Assembly: GCA_019192545.1 (NCBI GenBank)
Contig: JAHCMI010000080.1
Coordinates: 1 to 41,861, forward strand
Source: Rivularia sp. MS3
GTDB taxonomy: Bacteria > Cyanobacteriota > Cyanobacteriia > Cyanobacteriales > Nostocaceae
Length of the DNA stretch: 41,861 bases
Direction: 5' to 3'
The notes below the pieces were generated by a model. That model ran no database searches and was not told the origin of the DNA. It saw nothing but the letters and a program-made list of their open reading frames with translations. Below, one piece after another: positions 16,744-24,671 of this stretch. Both the position numbers and the translations under genes were made by a program. Position 1 is the first letter of the stretch. Each line of letters starts with the position of its first letter.

Positions 16744-18189
16744 ATGAAGTTTAAGTCAATTGCTTTAACGCTTTTTACGGTAAGCGTTGCCTCGATATTT
16801 GGTACAACTACAGCCCAAGCAGCTTCACTATCTGTACTTGCTGATGGATTAGATAACCCTCGTAACTTTGACTTTGACTCTGAGGGAAATATTTATCTCA
16901 CAACCAGTGGTAGAGGTGGAGATGGAGAAGATGGAAGATGCGTTCCCTCTCCGAGTTCGCAATTTATTCCTTTGTGTGCTGGTAATACAGGTTCCTTACT
17001 TAAAATTGGTACCGACGGTAGCACTCAAACAGTAATTCCGGATTTAGCTTCTTTAGCTTTGACTCCCTTCGGAGAGCAAGCTGCTGGTCCTGCGGATTTA
17101 AAATTTGATGATAACGGCAAAGCTTATTTATTAATGGGTTATGCAGGAGATCCTTCCACTAGCGGACCGATTCTACAGACTCCTACACTCGGAAAACTAT
17201 ACGAAGTAGACTTGCAAAACGGTGCATTAGGAAGAGAAGTTGCTGACTTTGCTCAGTATGAAGTAGATAACAATCCCGATGGTACCGATATCATCACCAA
17301 TCCTTATGCAATGACAATTAAGGACAATACAGCATTTGTGGTTGATGGTGGTGCCAACGTAATTTGGAAAACTCCACTTGACCAAGGTGGTATTCAAGAT
17401 GTAGCGGCGTTCCCCATACTACCAGTTGACCAGAGCGAGCTAGAATTTCCTAGCTTTGAACCTCCCGGTGAAATCCCAGATTCACCCGGACTACCCGCAG
17501 CACCAGGTGGTCAAAGTAGCGAAGATGCACCAAGCGGACCTCCCGGACCACCTCCAGGATTAGAAGGAGAAGAAGCAAGTCAAGATTTTCCGATTACCTT
17601 CCAATCAGTACCTACAGGAATTACCGAATCTCCCGATGGTGATTTCACCGTAGCGGAATATTCTTACTTCCCCTATCCAGAAGGTAGAGCGCGTCTATAT
17701 TCAGTTGATGAAAATTTAAATATTAACGAGACAATTACCAATGATGGTGATGGCTTTACTCAGTTGACAGGTACAGCATACGACGAACAAGGCAACCTGT
17801 ACGTATTGCAGCACATGAATACTTCCGAGTGGAAGAATATTCTGCAAGGTGGTGAAGTAATCGGCGATATCAGCAGTTCAATTATTAAAGTAGCTGCCGA
17901 TGGTACTCGCGAAACCATTTGGAACGGTAACGGTTTAGAAGCAGCTTCCGGTTTAACTTATCGTGATGGTGCTTTATACACTGCAAACCGCGCTCGATTA
18001 GCAGACCAAGGGCAGCTAGTCAAGATTAGTTTAAACAAGAGCGGTGAAAAATCTACAAAAGTTCCCGAACCCGCTTCCATACTTGGCTTATTAGGAGTTG
18101 CAGCAGCAGGAGCAACTTCTCAATATAAAAAGCGCAAGCGTCAGGAAGAAAAGCTAGAAGAAATTTTAGACAAGGTTGAAACTCTTTAA
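16744..18189 (+). CDS. scyE: ScyE, exported propeller protein with PEP-CTERM tail
   Basis: A 481-residue paralogue of ScyD with export signals. Residues 1-27 are a signal peptide (basic MKFK, hydrophobic core, TTAQAA cleavage site). The body holds propeller blades, e.g. GLDNPRNFDFDSEGNIYLTT (~35-54), PADLKFDDNGKAYLLMGYA (~117-135), VPTGITESPDGDFTVAEY and LTGTAYDEQGNLYVLQHM. The last ~35 residues are a PEP-CTERM anchor: KVPEPASILGLLGVAAAGA followed by the basic KKRKRQ. It should therefore reach the periplasm or cell surface. ScyE is reported to be required for the dimerisation/maturation stage of scytonemin. A Pro/Gly/Glu-rich insertion (~residues 240-280, with PSGPPGPPPGLEGEE) is absent from ScyD here and looks disordered. 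The gene is 150 bases after scyD and 172 before scyF. Confidence 0.92.
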   Translation: MKFKSIALTLFTVSVASIFGTTTAQAASLSVLADGLDNPRNFDFDSEGNIYLTTSGRGGDGEDGRCVPSPSSQFIPLCAGNTGSLLKIGTDGSTQTVIPDLASLALTPFGEQAAGPADLKFDDNGKAYLLMGYAGDPSTSGPILQTPTLGKLYEVDLQNGALGREVADFAQYEVDNNPDGTDIITNPYAMTIKDNTAFVVDGGANVIWKTPLDQGGIQDVAAFPILPVDQSELEFPSFEPPGEIPDSPGLPAAPGGQSSEDAPSGPPGPPPGLEGEEASQDFPITFQSVPTGITESPDGDFTVAEYSYFPYPEGRARLYSVDENLNINETITNDGDGFTQLTGTAYDEQGNLYVLQHMNTSEWKNILQGGEVIGDISSSIIKVAADGTRETIWNGNGLEAASGLTYRDGALYTANRARLADQGQLVKISLNKSGEKSTKVPEPASILGLLGVAAAGATSQYKKRKRQEEKLEEILDKVETL

Positions 18190-18295
18190 CAGTTAACAGT
18201 CAATAATACTTAGATATTTCTAAGTAAAAAAAACAGCAAGTTGCTGTTTGATAAATTTAACCTAAATTTAATCAATCGCAACTCGCTGTATAAGT

Positions 18296-18313
18296 TCCAG
18301 GTCAAGACCTGGA
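18296..18313. promoter_or_regulatory. Perfect 8-bp dyad upstream of scyF
   Basis: TCCAGGTC (18296-18303) and GACCTGGA (18306-18313) are separated by only 2 bases, too tight for a stable RNA loop but ideal for a dimeric DNA-binding protein. The dyad lies 48 bases before the scyF ATG, inside the 172-base scyE-scyF spacer. An operator is possible; no regulator is identified. AraC-type proteins usually bind direct repeats, so the neighbouring regulator is not an obvious match. Confidence 0.35.
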
Positions 18314-18361
18314 GACATTACCTAATAGAAAGTATAACTAGCACTCTCGGGAGTTTCAAGG

Positions 18362-19525
18362 ATGAAGTTTGTAGCAAATTTATCGCTTGCTCTTGCAAGT
18401 ACGGGATTCATGCTTTTGGCAGCAACTGCCGAAGCTAAAGCAATAAATCTCACATACGATAAGTCAATTGGCGAGCCAGGATTTGGTCCGGGACAGCTTT
18501 TCGTTCCTCAAGGTGTGGCAAAGCGCGATGCAGATGGCAATATTTATGTAAGTAACGGTCGCGGTTACGACCCTACAACCGATACTTTTTTACCTAATGT
18601 TGGCAACAGCGTAAGTGTATTTAGCCCTGACGGTACCTATCTACGCTCAGTTGGTAGTGGTGCTCAAGGAAAAGGAGCCGGTTTAGACGAACCAGCGGAT
18701 TTAAAATTCGATCCTATCAGCGGCAATTTATACGTAGGTGACGTTTTTAACAGCGAAATCGACGTATATAATCCCGATACTGGAGAATTCGTTACCTCCT
18801 TTGCTGAATTTAGCGGTCAAGGTCCTGGAGATATTTTCTTCGGTCCTGGCGGTATGGATTTTGACGCTCAAGGCAATTTACACGTAACCGATTTTAGTGC
18901 CGACACGGTCAAAGTTTACGGAAGAGACGGCGAATTAGTTAAAACCTACGGTGGTTTAGGTACCGAAGGAGGTCAATTTGATGGGCCTGCTGGTTTAGCT
19001 ATATCCGAAACAACTGGCAATATTTACATCAACGACCAGTTTAACAACCGGATTCAGGTACTTGATTCCGAAGAAAACTTCCTTTATGCATTTGGTACTG
19101 AAGGAGTCGAACTCGGACAATTTAACGAGCCAATCGGTATCGATGTAGACGCAGAAGATAATATCTACGTAGCTGACTCGCAGAACAACCGCCTTCAGGT
19201 ATTTGACAAAGACGGTAATTTCTTAACTGTATTCGGTGAAGCTGTAGAAAATGCCGGACCTCCCGCACCCGGACAACTACCTTTTTCTACTAACCCTGCC
19301 GATTTAGAACCAGGTAAGTTTAACTGGAGTGGTGGCTTGAGCTACGACAAAGAGAAAGATCAACTCTTGGTAGGTGATTTCTTTACCGGCCGCGTACAGG
19401 TGTTGAACGTTAACCGTGATGGCGGTGCCAAAAAAGTACCTGAACCTACAACTTTATTAGGTTTAGGAGTATTTGCCCTTGGTGCTGCTGCGACTAAGTT
19501 GAAGAAGAACAAGCAATCTGCTTAA
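18362..19525 (+). CDS. scyF: ScyF, exported NHL-repeat protein with PEP-CTERM tail
   Basis: A 387-residue NHL-repeat protein. Residues 1-28 are a signal peptide (MKFVANLSLALASTGFMLLA, cleavage near AEAKA). Six blades can be counted: PQGVAKRDADGNIYVSNG, PADLKFDPISGNLYVGDVF, GGMDFDAQGNLHVTDFSA, AGLAISETTGNIYINDQF, IGIDVDAEDNIYVADSQN and GGLSYDKEKDQLLVGDFF, enough for a six-bladed propeller. The tail is a PEP-CTERM signal (KKVPEPTTLLGLGVFALGAA, then KLKKNKQ), so it is exported and sorted like ScyE. Propellers of this kind often carry binding or redox sites, and a role in the periplasmic oxidative joining of monomers has been proposed for ScyF, but no catalytic residue stands out. It closes the scy series; eboA begins 154 bases downstream beyond a palindromic repeat. 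Confidence 0.92.
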   Translation: MKFVANLSLALASTGFMLLAATAEAKAINLTYDKSIGEPGFGPGQLFVPQGVAKRDADGNIYVSNGRGYDPTTDTFLPNVGNSVSVFSPDGTYLRSVGSGAQGKGAGLDEPADLKFDPISGNLYVGDVFNSEIDVYNPDTGEFVTSFAEFSGQGPGDIFFGPGGMDFDAQGNLHVTDFSADTVKVYGRDGELVKTYGGLGTEGGQFDGPAGLAISETTGNIYINDQFNNRIQVLDSEENFLYAFGTEGVELGQFNEPIGIDVDAEDNIYVADSQNNRLQVFDKDGNFLTVFGEAVENAGPPAPGQLPFSTNPADLEPGKFNWSGGLSYDKEKDQLLVGDFFTGRVQVLNVNRDGGAKKVPEPTTLLGLGVFALGAAATKLKKNKQSA

Positions 19526-19562
19526 TTTAGGATTTTACGTTATTAATTTTCGTTTAATTCTT

Positions 19563-19585
19563 GTTCCCAGTCTCTGGCTGGGAAC
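19563..19585. repeat. Palindromic dispersed repeat between scyF and eboA
   Basis: GTTCCCAG (19563-19570) and CTGGGAAC (19578-19585) form an 8-bp stem around TCTCTGG. The same sequence in reverse orientation occurs at 37669-37690 (GTTCCCAGCCAGAGACTGG), so this is a dispersed element. No U-tract follows, so it is not a good terminator. Confidence 0.75.
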
Positions 19586-19679
19586 GTCATTAGCAGGTTC
19601 AGCCTTAATTAAACTATGCATTCTTTGTCTCTGTAAGGAGCAAGGAAATAACTAAAATAATTTAACTACTTTATTAATA

Positions 19680-20606
19680 ATGTCTGTTGCTACAAGTTAT
19701 ATAGAAACGCAAAATATCAATGCCCAAGATTTACTTTACCAGTGGGTATCCCGACAAATCAATACTCAAGCTCTCAACTGGTTAAATCAAAAGCGACAGC
19801 AGATAAGTGAGGGTGCGGCACCTTTTATATTTTTTACAGCTTTTAGCGCTGTACCTCGTTATACAGGTAAACAAGATATTCAGCCGACTCTGAAAGAATT
19901 AGAATCAGCCTCTAATGTCTGCAATAACTGGTATCCAGTTGAATGGACTATAGACCAAGCAGCTCGGACATTACTGGTATTAAGTTTACCTTCTGATGAC
20001 GCGGATAAATATTTACAGACATTAGATCGAGTATTTGCCGCCGCCGATGTTAGGGAATTAGTAGCGCTATATCAAGCATTGCCACTGCTTCCCAATGCCG
20101 AAAAATTTCGCAATCGTGCTGCTGAAGGTATCCGCAGTAATATGACAGCGGTTTTCAATGCAGTTGCTTTAAATAATCCCTATCCGGCTAAATATTTAGA
20201 TAAACTAGCTTGGAATCAAATGGTTCTAAAAGCTTTGTTTGTCGGTAGTCCGTTGCATTTAATTCAAGGAATTGACGAAAGAGCAAACCCCGAGCTAGCG
20301 AGGATGCTGGTAGATTACGCTCACGAACGATGGGCTGCTGGGCGCGACGTATCACCCGAATTATGGCGATGCGTAGGAAAATTCGCCAACGATGAGATAT
20401 TAGCAGATTTAGAGCGCGTTCTTACAGAGTCTCAAGCTAAAACCTATTCAAACGGTAAAGGACAGCAAAAGTTACTCGAAAGAACCGCAGCAGCTTTAGC
20501 TTGTGCCGATTGTACCCTACCTCAAGCCCAAAATATTTTAGCTCGATATCCAGAATTGCAAAACGATATTCAAGCAGGAAGACTGACTTGGAACAACGTT
20601 AAATGA
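19680..20606 (+). CDS. eboA: EboA family protein
   Basis: A 308-residue protein recognised as EboA by its place before eboB and eboC and by its alpha-helical, Arg/Leu-rich character. No enzymatic motif is visible; conserved-looking stretches are FFTAFSAVPRYTGKQDI (~43-59), NNPYPAKYLDKLAWNQMVLK (~160-180) and HERWAAGRDVSPELWRCVGK (~220-240). The last resembles helices that bind partners. There is no signal peptide or membrane span, so it is cytoplasmic. In N. punctiforme the ebo genes are required for scytonemin to proceed past the cytoplasmic monomer, which accumulates inside ebo mutants, so EboA presumably serves a transport-linked complex or lipid-linked step. Its biochemical role is unknown. 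No ribosome binding site stands out before the ATG. Confidence 0.85.
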   Translation: MSVATSYIETQNINAQDLLYQWVSRQINTQALNWLNQKRQQISEGAAPFIFFTAFSAVPRYTGKQDIQPTLKELESASNVCNNWYPVEWTIDQAARTLLVLSLPSDDADKYLQTLDRVFAAADVRELVALYQALPLLPNAEKFRNRAAEGIRSNMTAVFNAVALNNPYPAKYLDKLAWNQMVLKALFVGSPLHLIQGIDERANPELARMLVDYAHERWAAGRDVSPELWRCVGKFANDEILADLERVLTESQAKTYSNGKGQQKLLERTAAALACADCTLPQAQNILARYPELQNDIQAGRLTWNNVK

Positions 20607-20697
20607 AATGGGATATAGGGCATAGGGCATGGGGGATGGGAAGAGGGAGAGAAGAATAACTAACTTATTACTCGCTACTCCTAACTCCTAAATTATT

Positions 20698-20767
20698 AAC
20701 CTTTAACCTTTAACCTCTAACCTCTAACCTCTAACCTCTAACCTTTAACCTTTAACCTTTAACCTTA
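20698..20767. repeat. Heptad tandem repeat, 10 units, abutting eboB start
   Basis: Ten in-register units AACCTYT (AACCTTT x2, AACCTCT x4, AACCTTT x3, AACCTTA). The array stops 2 bases before the eboB ATG, so it fills the whole ribosome-binding-site region with pyrimidine-rich repeat. Confidence 0.95.
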
Positions 20768-20769
20768 TT

Positions 20770-21675
20770 ATGTACATCGATCCACATATTCATATGAGTT
20801 CCCGCACTACCGACGATTACGAAAAAATGCGTGATGCGGGTATTGTTGCGGTGATTGAACCTTCCTTCTGGATGGGACAGCCAAGAACTAATATTGGTTC
20901 TTTTCAAGATTATTTCAGCAGTTTGGTGGGCTGGGAAAGATTTCGGGCTTCGCAGTTTGGCATCAAGCATTACTGTACCATCGGCTTGAATTCAAAAGAA
21001 GCAAATAACGAGCCTTTGGCGGAACAGGTAATGGAATTGTTGCCTTTGTACGCTTGTAAGGAAGGTGTTGTTGCCATCGGCGAAATCGGTTACGACGACA
21101 TGACACCGGCGGAGGATAAATACTTTCGCTTGCAGCTAGAACTAGCGAAAGAGTTAGATATGCTAGTAATGATTCATACACCGCACCGCGATAAAAAAGC
21201 CGGTACTAGTCGCAGCATGGATGTATGTATCGAACATGGTTTGGAACCATCTAAAGTAGTGATGGATCATAACAATGAAGAAACCGTCAAAGAAGTATTA
21301 GATAGAGGTTTCTGGGCAGCATTTACTATTTACCCAAATACCAAAATGGGCAATGCTCGCATGGTGGAAGTTGTACGTCAATACGGTTGCGAACGAATCA
21401 TTGTAGATAGTAGCGCCGATTGGGGAGTAAGCGATCCTTTAGCAGTACCGAAAACTGCTCAATTAATGATTGAAAGAGGCATACCAGAAGCGCATATGCG
21501 AGCCACCTGTTACGAAAATGCTCTTGAAGCATATAGCCAAAGCGGACAAATCAACGAATCTGACTGGTTGAATCCATCACCAATCGATCAGCGAGAATTA
21601 TTCAGTGGCAACTCGGTACTGCGCGGACAAAAGCCAGTTGTGGAAACTGAATCTGAATACGCATTGATTGAATAA
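20770..21675 (+). CDS. eboB: EboB, TatD-like metal-dependent hydrolase
   Basis: A 301-residue TIM-barrel hydrolase of the TatD/amidohydrolase type, cytoplasmic. Likely metal ligands are visible in order: YIDPHIHMSSRTTDDY (residues ~2-17, His-x-His), VAIGEIGYDD (~99-108, Glu), MIHTPHRDKK (~136-145, His), VMDHNNEET (~159-167, His) and IVDSSADWG (~218-226, Asp). All canonical positions appear filled, so it is probably active. The substrate is unknown. It belongs to the ebo set needed for monomer export. The start codon is odd: an uninterrupted heptad array ends 2 bases upstream and no purine-rich ribosome binding site exists. The stop codon TAA overlaps the first base of another heptad array. 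Confidence 0.9.
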   Translation: MYIDPHIHMSSRTTDDYEKMRDAGIVAVIEPSFWMGQPRTNIGSFQDYFSSLVGWERFRASQFGIKHYCTIGLNSKEANNEPLAEQVMELLPLYACKEGVVAIGEIGYDDMTPAEDKYFRLQLELAKELDMLVMIHTPHRDKKAGTSRSMDVCIEHGLEPSKVVMDHNNEETVKEVLDRGFWAAFTIYPNTKMGNARMVEVVRQYGCERIIVDSSADWGVSDPLAVPKTAQLMIERGIPEAHMRATCYENALEAYSQSGQINESDWLNPSPIDQRELFSGNSVLRGQKPVVETESEYALIE

Positions 21676-21730
21676 CAGTGAACAGTGAACAGTGAGCAGT
21701 TAGGAGTTAGGAGTTAGGAGTTAGGAGTTA
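21675..21730. repeat. Heptad tandem repeat, 8 units, after eboB
   Basis: Eight in-register units: ACAGTGA x3, GCAGTTA, GGAGTTA x4. The unit changes stepwise along the array, as if two heptad families were joined. Confidence 0.92.
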
Positions 21731-21734
21731 GTAA

Positions 21735-21781
21735 TTCCCCTTCTCTCCCACTCTCCCCCTCTTCCCCTTCTTCCCCCTTCT
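21735..21781. repeat. Homopyrimidine tract directly before eboC
   Basis: About 47 bases of almost pure C/T (TTCCCCTTCTCTCCC...) with few A. It ends 5 bases before the eboC ATG, leaving no purine-rich ribosome binding site. Similar tracts occur at 30641-30713, 33711-33748 and 36198-36230, always on the plus strand, so this is a family. Confidence 0.7.
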
Positions 21782-21786
21782 AAAAT

Positions 21787-22686
21787 ATGAACACGGCAAC
21801 TTTAAACACCAATCGCCTTTGGGCGTATCTACAGTTAACGCGACCTGCAAATATTATCACTGCTTGGGCGGATGTGCTTGCGGGTATTGCGGCTTCGGGT
21901 TTTTCTGTAGTGGATAATCCGTTATCTATTGCATGGTTAATTTTGGCTACTACTGGTTTATATGGTGGTGGTGTCGTATTTAACGATGTGTTTGATGCCG
22001 ATTTAGATGCTAAAGAAAGACCGGAAAGACCGATTCCCAGCGGTAGAAGCTCGTTACGGGGAGCAATTGTTTTAGGAAGCTTACTTTTAAGTATTGGTGT
22101 ATTCGCTGCGGCTCAAGTTTCTTGGTTGAGTTTTTGTATCGCTTGCGGTGTGGCTGCTGCGGCTTTGCTTTACGATGCTTACGGAAAACATCATACGTTT
22201 TTCGGTCCTTTAAACATGGGAATTTGTCGCGGTGGTAATTTGTTACTCGGTGTCAGTATATTGTCGCCAATGTTAAGGGAAAACTGGTATTTGGCTTTAA
22301 TTCCCATTACTTATATAGCTGCAATTACTGCTATCAGCCAAGGTGAAGTACATGGTGGAAAACGCAGTACTGGTATTGTAGCCTTAGTATTAATGGGTGT
22401 GGTTATTGCTGGACTATTAGGGCTAGGCTGGCTAAATCAATCTTATTTCTTAGCGGTATTACCCTTCGTGATTTTACTGAGTTGGCGTGTTGTGCGACCT
22501 TTCGTGCAAGCCGTGAGTCAACCAAGTGCGGAAAATATACGTACAGCAGTGCGTTCGGGAGTTTTATCTCTTATAGTGTTAGATGCAACTCTTAGCTGTA
22601 GTTTTGCAGGTTTTGGTTATGGTTTGTTACTGTTAAGTTTGTTACCTATCTCTATGATGCTAGCTAAACTATTTGCTGTAACTTAA
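21787..22686 (+). CDS. eboC: EboC, UbiA-family prenyltransferase
   Basis: A 299-residue integral membrane protein of the UbiA superfamily with about eight or nine hydrophobic helices. The first Asp-rich motif is intact: NDVFDADLDAKERPERPIPS (residues ~66-85). The second Asp-rich site of classical members is weak; the corresponding loop after the fifth helix reads ISQGEVHGGKRST (~180-192), with Glu and Lys rather than the usual DxxxD. It may prenylate a hydrophilic acceptor at the cytoplasmic membrane. In the ebo system it is the only strongly hydrophobic component and is essential for moving the scytonemin monomer outward, so it could make a lipid-linked carrier. The acceptor and prenyl donor are not known. 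Confidence 0.9.
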   Translation: MNTATLNTNRLWAYLQLTRPANIITAWADVLAGIAASGFSVVDNPLSIAWLILATTGLYGGGVVFNDVFDADLDAKERPERPIPSGRSSLRGAIVLGSLLLSIGVFAAAQVSWLSFCIACGVAAAALLYDAYGKHHTFFGPLNMGICRGGNLLLGVSILSPMLRENWYLALIPITYIAAITAISQGEVHGGKRSTGIVALVLMGVVIAGLLGLGWLNQSYFLAVLPFVILLSWRVVRPFVQAVSQPSAENIRTAVRSGVLSLIVLDATLSCSFAGFGYGLLLLSLLPISMMLAKLFAVT

Positions 22687-22697
22687 AATACATTAGA

Positions 22698-22725
22698 GAA
22701 GAGTGAGGAGTTAAGAGTGAGGAGT
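22698..22725. repeat. Heptad tandem repeat, 4 units, after eboC
   Basis: Four in-register units GAAGAGT, GAGGAGT, TAAGAGT, GAGGAGT between eboC and the glycosyltransferase gene. Confidence 0.75.
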
Positions 22726-22788
22726 TAGAAATTAATTAATATCTTTGACCTTTGATTTATCTTAATTAACTTATAAAAATCGATGTAA

Positions 22789-24078
22789 ATGCAAATTCTA
22801 ATTTATTCCTATAATTATCATCCCGAACCCATCGGAATTGCGCCTTTAATGACTGAGCTTGCTGAGGGGTTAGTGAAAAAGGGACATCAAGTGCGGGTGA
22901 TTACGGGTATGCCTAATTATCCACAGCGCGAGATTTATGAGGAGTATCGGGGTAAATGGTACACAACAGAAGAGAAAAACGGTGTCACTATTCAAAGGTG
23001 TTATTTAAGAATTAAATCTAAGCCGAATTTAATTGATAGATTGTTATTAGAATTAAGCTTCGTATTTACAAGTTTGCCTCAAGCTTTAAATGGTTGGCGA
23101 CCTGATATTATTCTTTTAACTGTTCCACCTTTATTAGTTTCATTACCGGCAGCTTTATTAAGTTGGTTTTATAATTGTCCGTTGGTGTTGAATGTTCAAG
23201 ATATTCTACCAGAAGCTGCAATCAAAACTGGATTGTTAAAGAACAAATTCATGATTCGCGCCCTAGAGGCTTTAGAGAAGTTTGCTTATAGAAAAGCTCA
23301 TACAATTAGCGTGATTGCCGACGGATTTGTTAAAAATTTAGTTAGTAAGAAAGTTCCAATCAATAAAATTGCCTGTATTCCTAATTGGGTAGATATAGAT
23401 TTTGTTCGTCCTTTACCAAAAAAAGCGAAAAACTGGAAAGCTATTCACAAATTAGATAATAAATTTGTGGTGCTTTATTCAGGCAATATTGCTTTAACTC
23501 AAGGTTTAGAAACGGTAATCGAAACAGCAGCATCGTTAACACATATTCCAGAGATTGCTTTTGTAATTGCAGGAGAATCTAAGGCTTTGAAAAGGCTGCA
23601 AAAATATTGTCTGGCTTGTGGTGCGGATAATGTTTTATTGCTACCGCTGCAACCGCGAGAGAAATTACCCCAGATGTTAGCAGCGGCTGATGTTGGTTTG
23701 GTTGTGCAAAAACGCAACGTGATTTCTTTTAATATGCCTTCCAAAATACCATTATTGTTGGCTTCGGGAAGTCCAATTATTGCTTCTGTTCCTGCTTGCG
23801 GTACGGCAGCACGTGCTGTTAGGCAAAGTGGCGGCGGTGTAGTTGTTGCACCAGAATCACCCCAAGATTTAGCTGCTGCAATTATGAGTTTATACAGCAA
23901 TCCAGCTTTAACAACGCAATTGGGTGCAAAGGCAAGAAATTTTGCTGTCGAGCGCTATTCTTTTGAACAAGCATTAACGGCTTATGAAGCTGTTTTTTCT
24001 CAAGCTATTTCCCGCAAAGTTTCCGGCATCTTACCCGCAATGCAAAAGAAGTTAGGGGTTAGTACTCGTTTTCATTAA
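22789..24078 (+). CDS. WcaI-like glycosyltransferase (GT4 family)
   Basis: A 429-residue glycosyltransferase with the two-domain GT-B fold of family 4, close in type to WcaI of colanic-acid synthesis. The N-terminus reads ILIYSYNYHPEPIGIAPLMT, and the link region has ILPEAAIKTGLLKN (~138-151). The C-terminal nucleotide-sugar domain has VVLYSGNIALTQGLETVIET (~224-243), FVIAGESKALKRL and FNMPSKIPLLLASGSPIIAS (~318-337). A central hydrophobic stretch (~100-125) may touch the membrane. Scytonemin itself is not glycosylated, so the enzyme may act on the sheath polysaccharide, on a glycosylated pathway intermediate or on an ebo-linked lipid. A glycosyltransferase also occurs at this place (after scyF) in the N. 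punctiforme cluster. An 87-base inverted-repeat element starts 2 bases after its stop. Confidence 0.85.
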   Translation: MQILIYSYNYHPEPIGIAPLMTELAEGLVKKGHQVRVITGMPNYPQREIYEEYRGKWYTTEEKNGVTIQRCYLRIKSKPNLIDRLLLELSFVFTSLPQALNGWRPDIILLTVPPLLVSLPAALLSWFYNCPLVLNVQDILPEAAIKTGLLKNKFMIRALEALEKFAYRKAHTISVIADGFVKNLVSKKVPINKIACIPNWVDIDFVRPLPKKAKNWKAIHKLDNKFVVLYSGNIALTQGLETVIETAASLTHIPEIAFVIAGESKALKRLQKYCLACGADNVLLLPLQPREKLPQMLAAADVGLVVQKRNVISFNMPSKIPLLLASGSPIIASVPACGTAARAVRQSGGGVVVAPESPQDLAAAIMSLYSNPALTTQLGAKARNFAVERYSFEQALTAYEAVFSQAISRKVSGILPAMQKKLGVSTRFH

Positions 24079-24671
24079 AATTGACGGGTGAAGGCAAGCA
24101 GGGGGAGCGGAGGGAGCGGAGGAGCAGGGGGAGAAAATAATAAAACCCTCTTTTATAAACCCGTCAAAACTAATGAAATGAACTGTTAGGGGGTAGAAAG
24201 TTAGGAGTTATCAGTTTTATTTGTACTTAATTCATTTATCGGATATTTAAGGTATTTCAGATATTGTGGATATACAGCACTTTGCAAGTTTCAGGAGGTA
24301 CATTCCACTTTTAGGATGTACCTCACTCAAATGAAATCGGCTGTATAGCGCTACGGGAAGATTAAAGGTAAAAGTTTAAAGGTAAAAGGTTTAATCATCA
24401 TAGGTTTTAGTCTTCATCGATGTCTTAACCGGCATTGCGTAATGCTATATTTTATATTTATTTAAACAAATTCATAATTATCAATAAAAAAATAGACTGA
24501 ATGTCTTAAATATTTACTATTAAAATTAAATTTATATTTTGAGAAAATATTTTTAACATAAGTTGAACAAAAAAGAAATAAAATAAGATTGTAGGCAGTT
24601 TGACATTTATGACTGAAATAATATCGCTACATTAAGTAAGAATTACGCTATTTTCAGCGTTACTGTTTGAA
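24079..24671. other. 593-base gap with inverted-repeat elements before tyrA
   Basis: No gene is visible. Positions 24081-24089 (TTGACGGGT) and 24159-24167 (ACCCGTCAA) are 9-bp arms enclosing a G/A-rich core at ~24,090-24,136. Positions 24295-24303 (GAGGTACAT) and 24316-24324 (ATGTACCTC) form a second 9-bp hairpin with a 12-base loop. A short heptad-like run (TTAAAGGTAAAAG) lies at ~24,364-24,392. The final 200 bases are very AT-rich and probably contain a promoter for tyrA and downstream genes, but I cannot place its boxes. Confidence 0.55.

Noticed and set aside
18207-18249. Terminator between scyE and scyF
   Set aside because: Two AT-rich hairpins (TACTTAGA/TCTAAGTA and AAACAGC/GCTGTTT) exist, but the plus strand shows an A-tract rather than a T-tract after the first, so termination of scyE is not supported.
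20698-20767. CRISPR array
   Set aside because: Units are 7 bases with no spacers between them; no cas genes in the window.
23499-23900. Minus-strand frame of 133 codons inside the glycosyltransferase gene
   Set aside because: Antisense shadow; no domain pattern, low-complexity Ala/Thr/Pro content.
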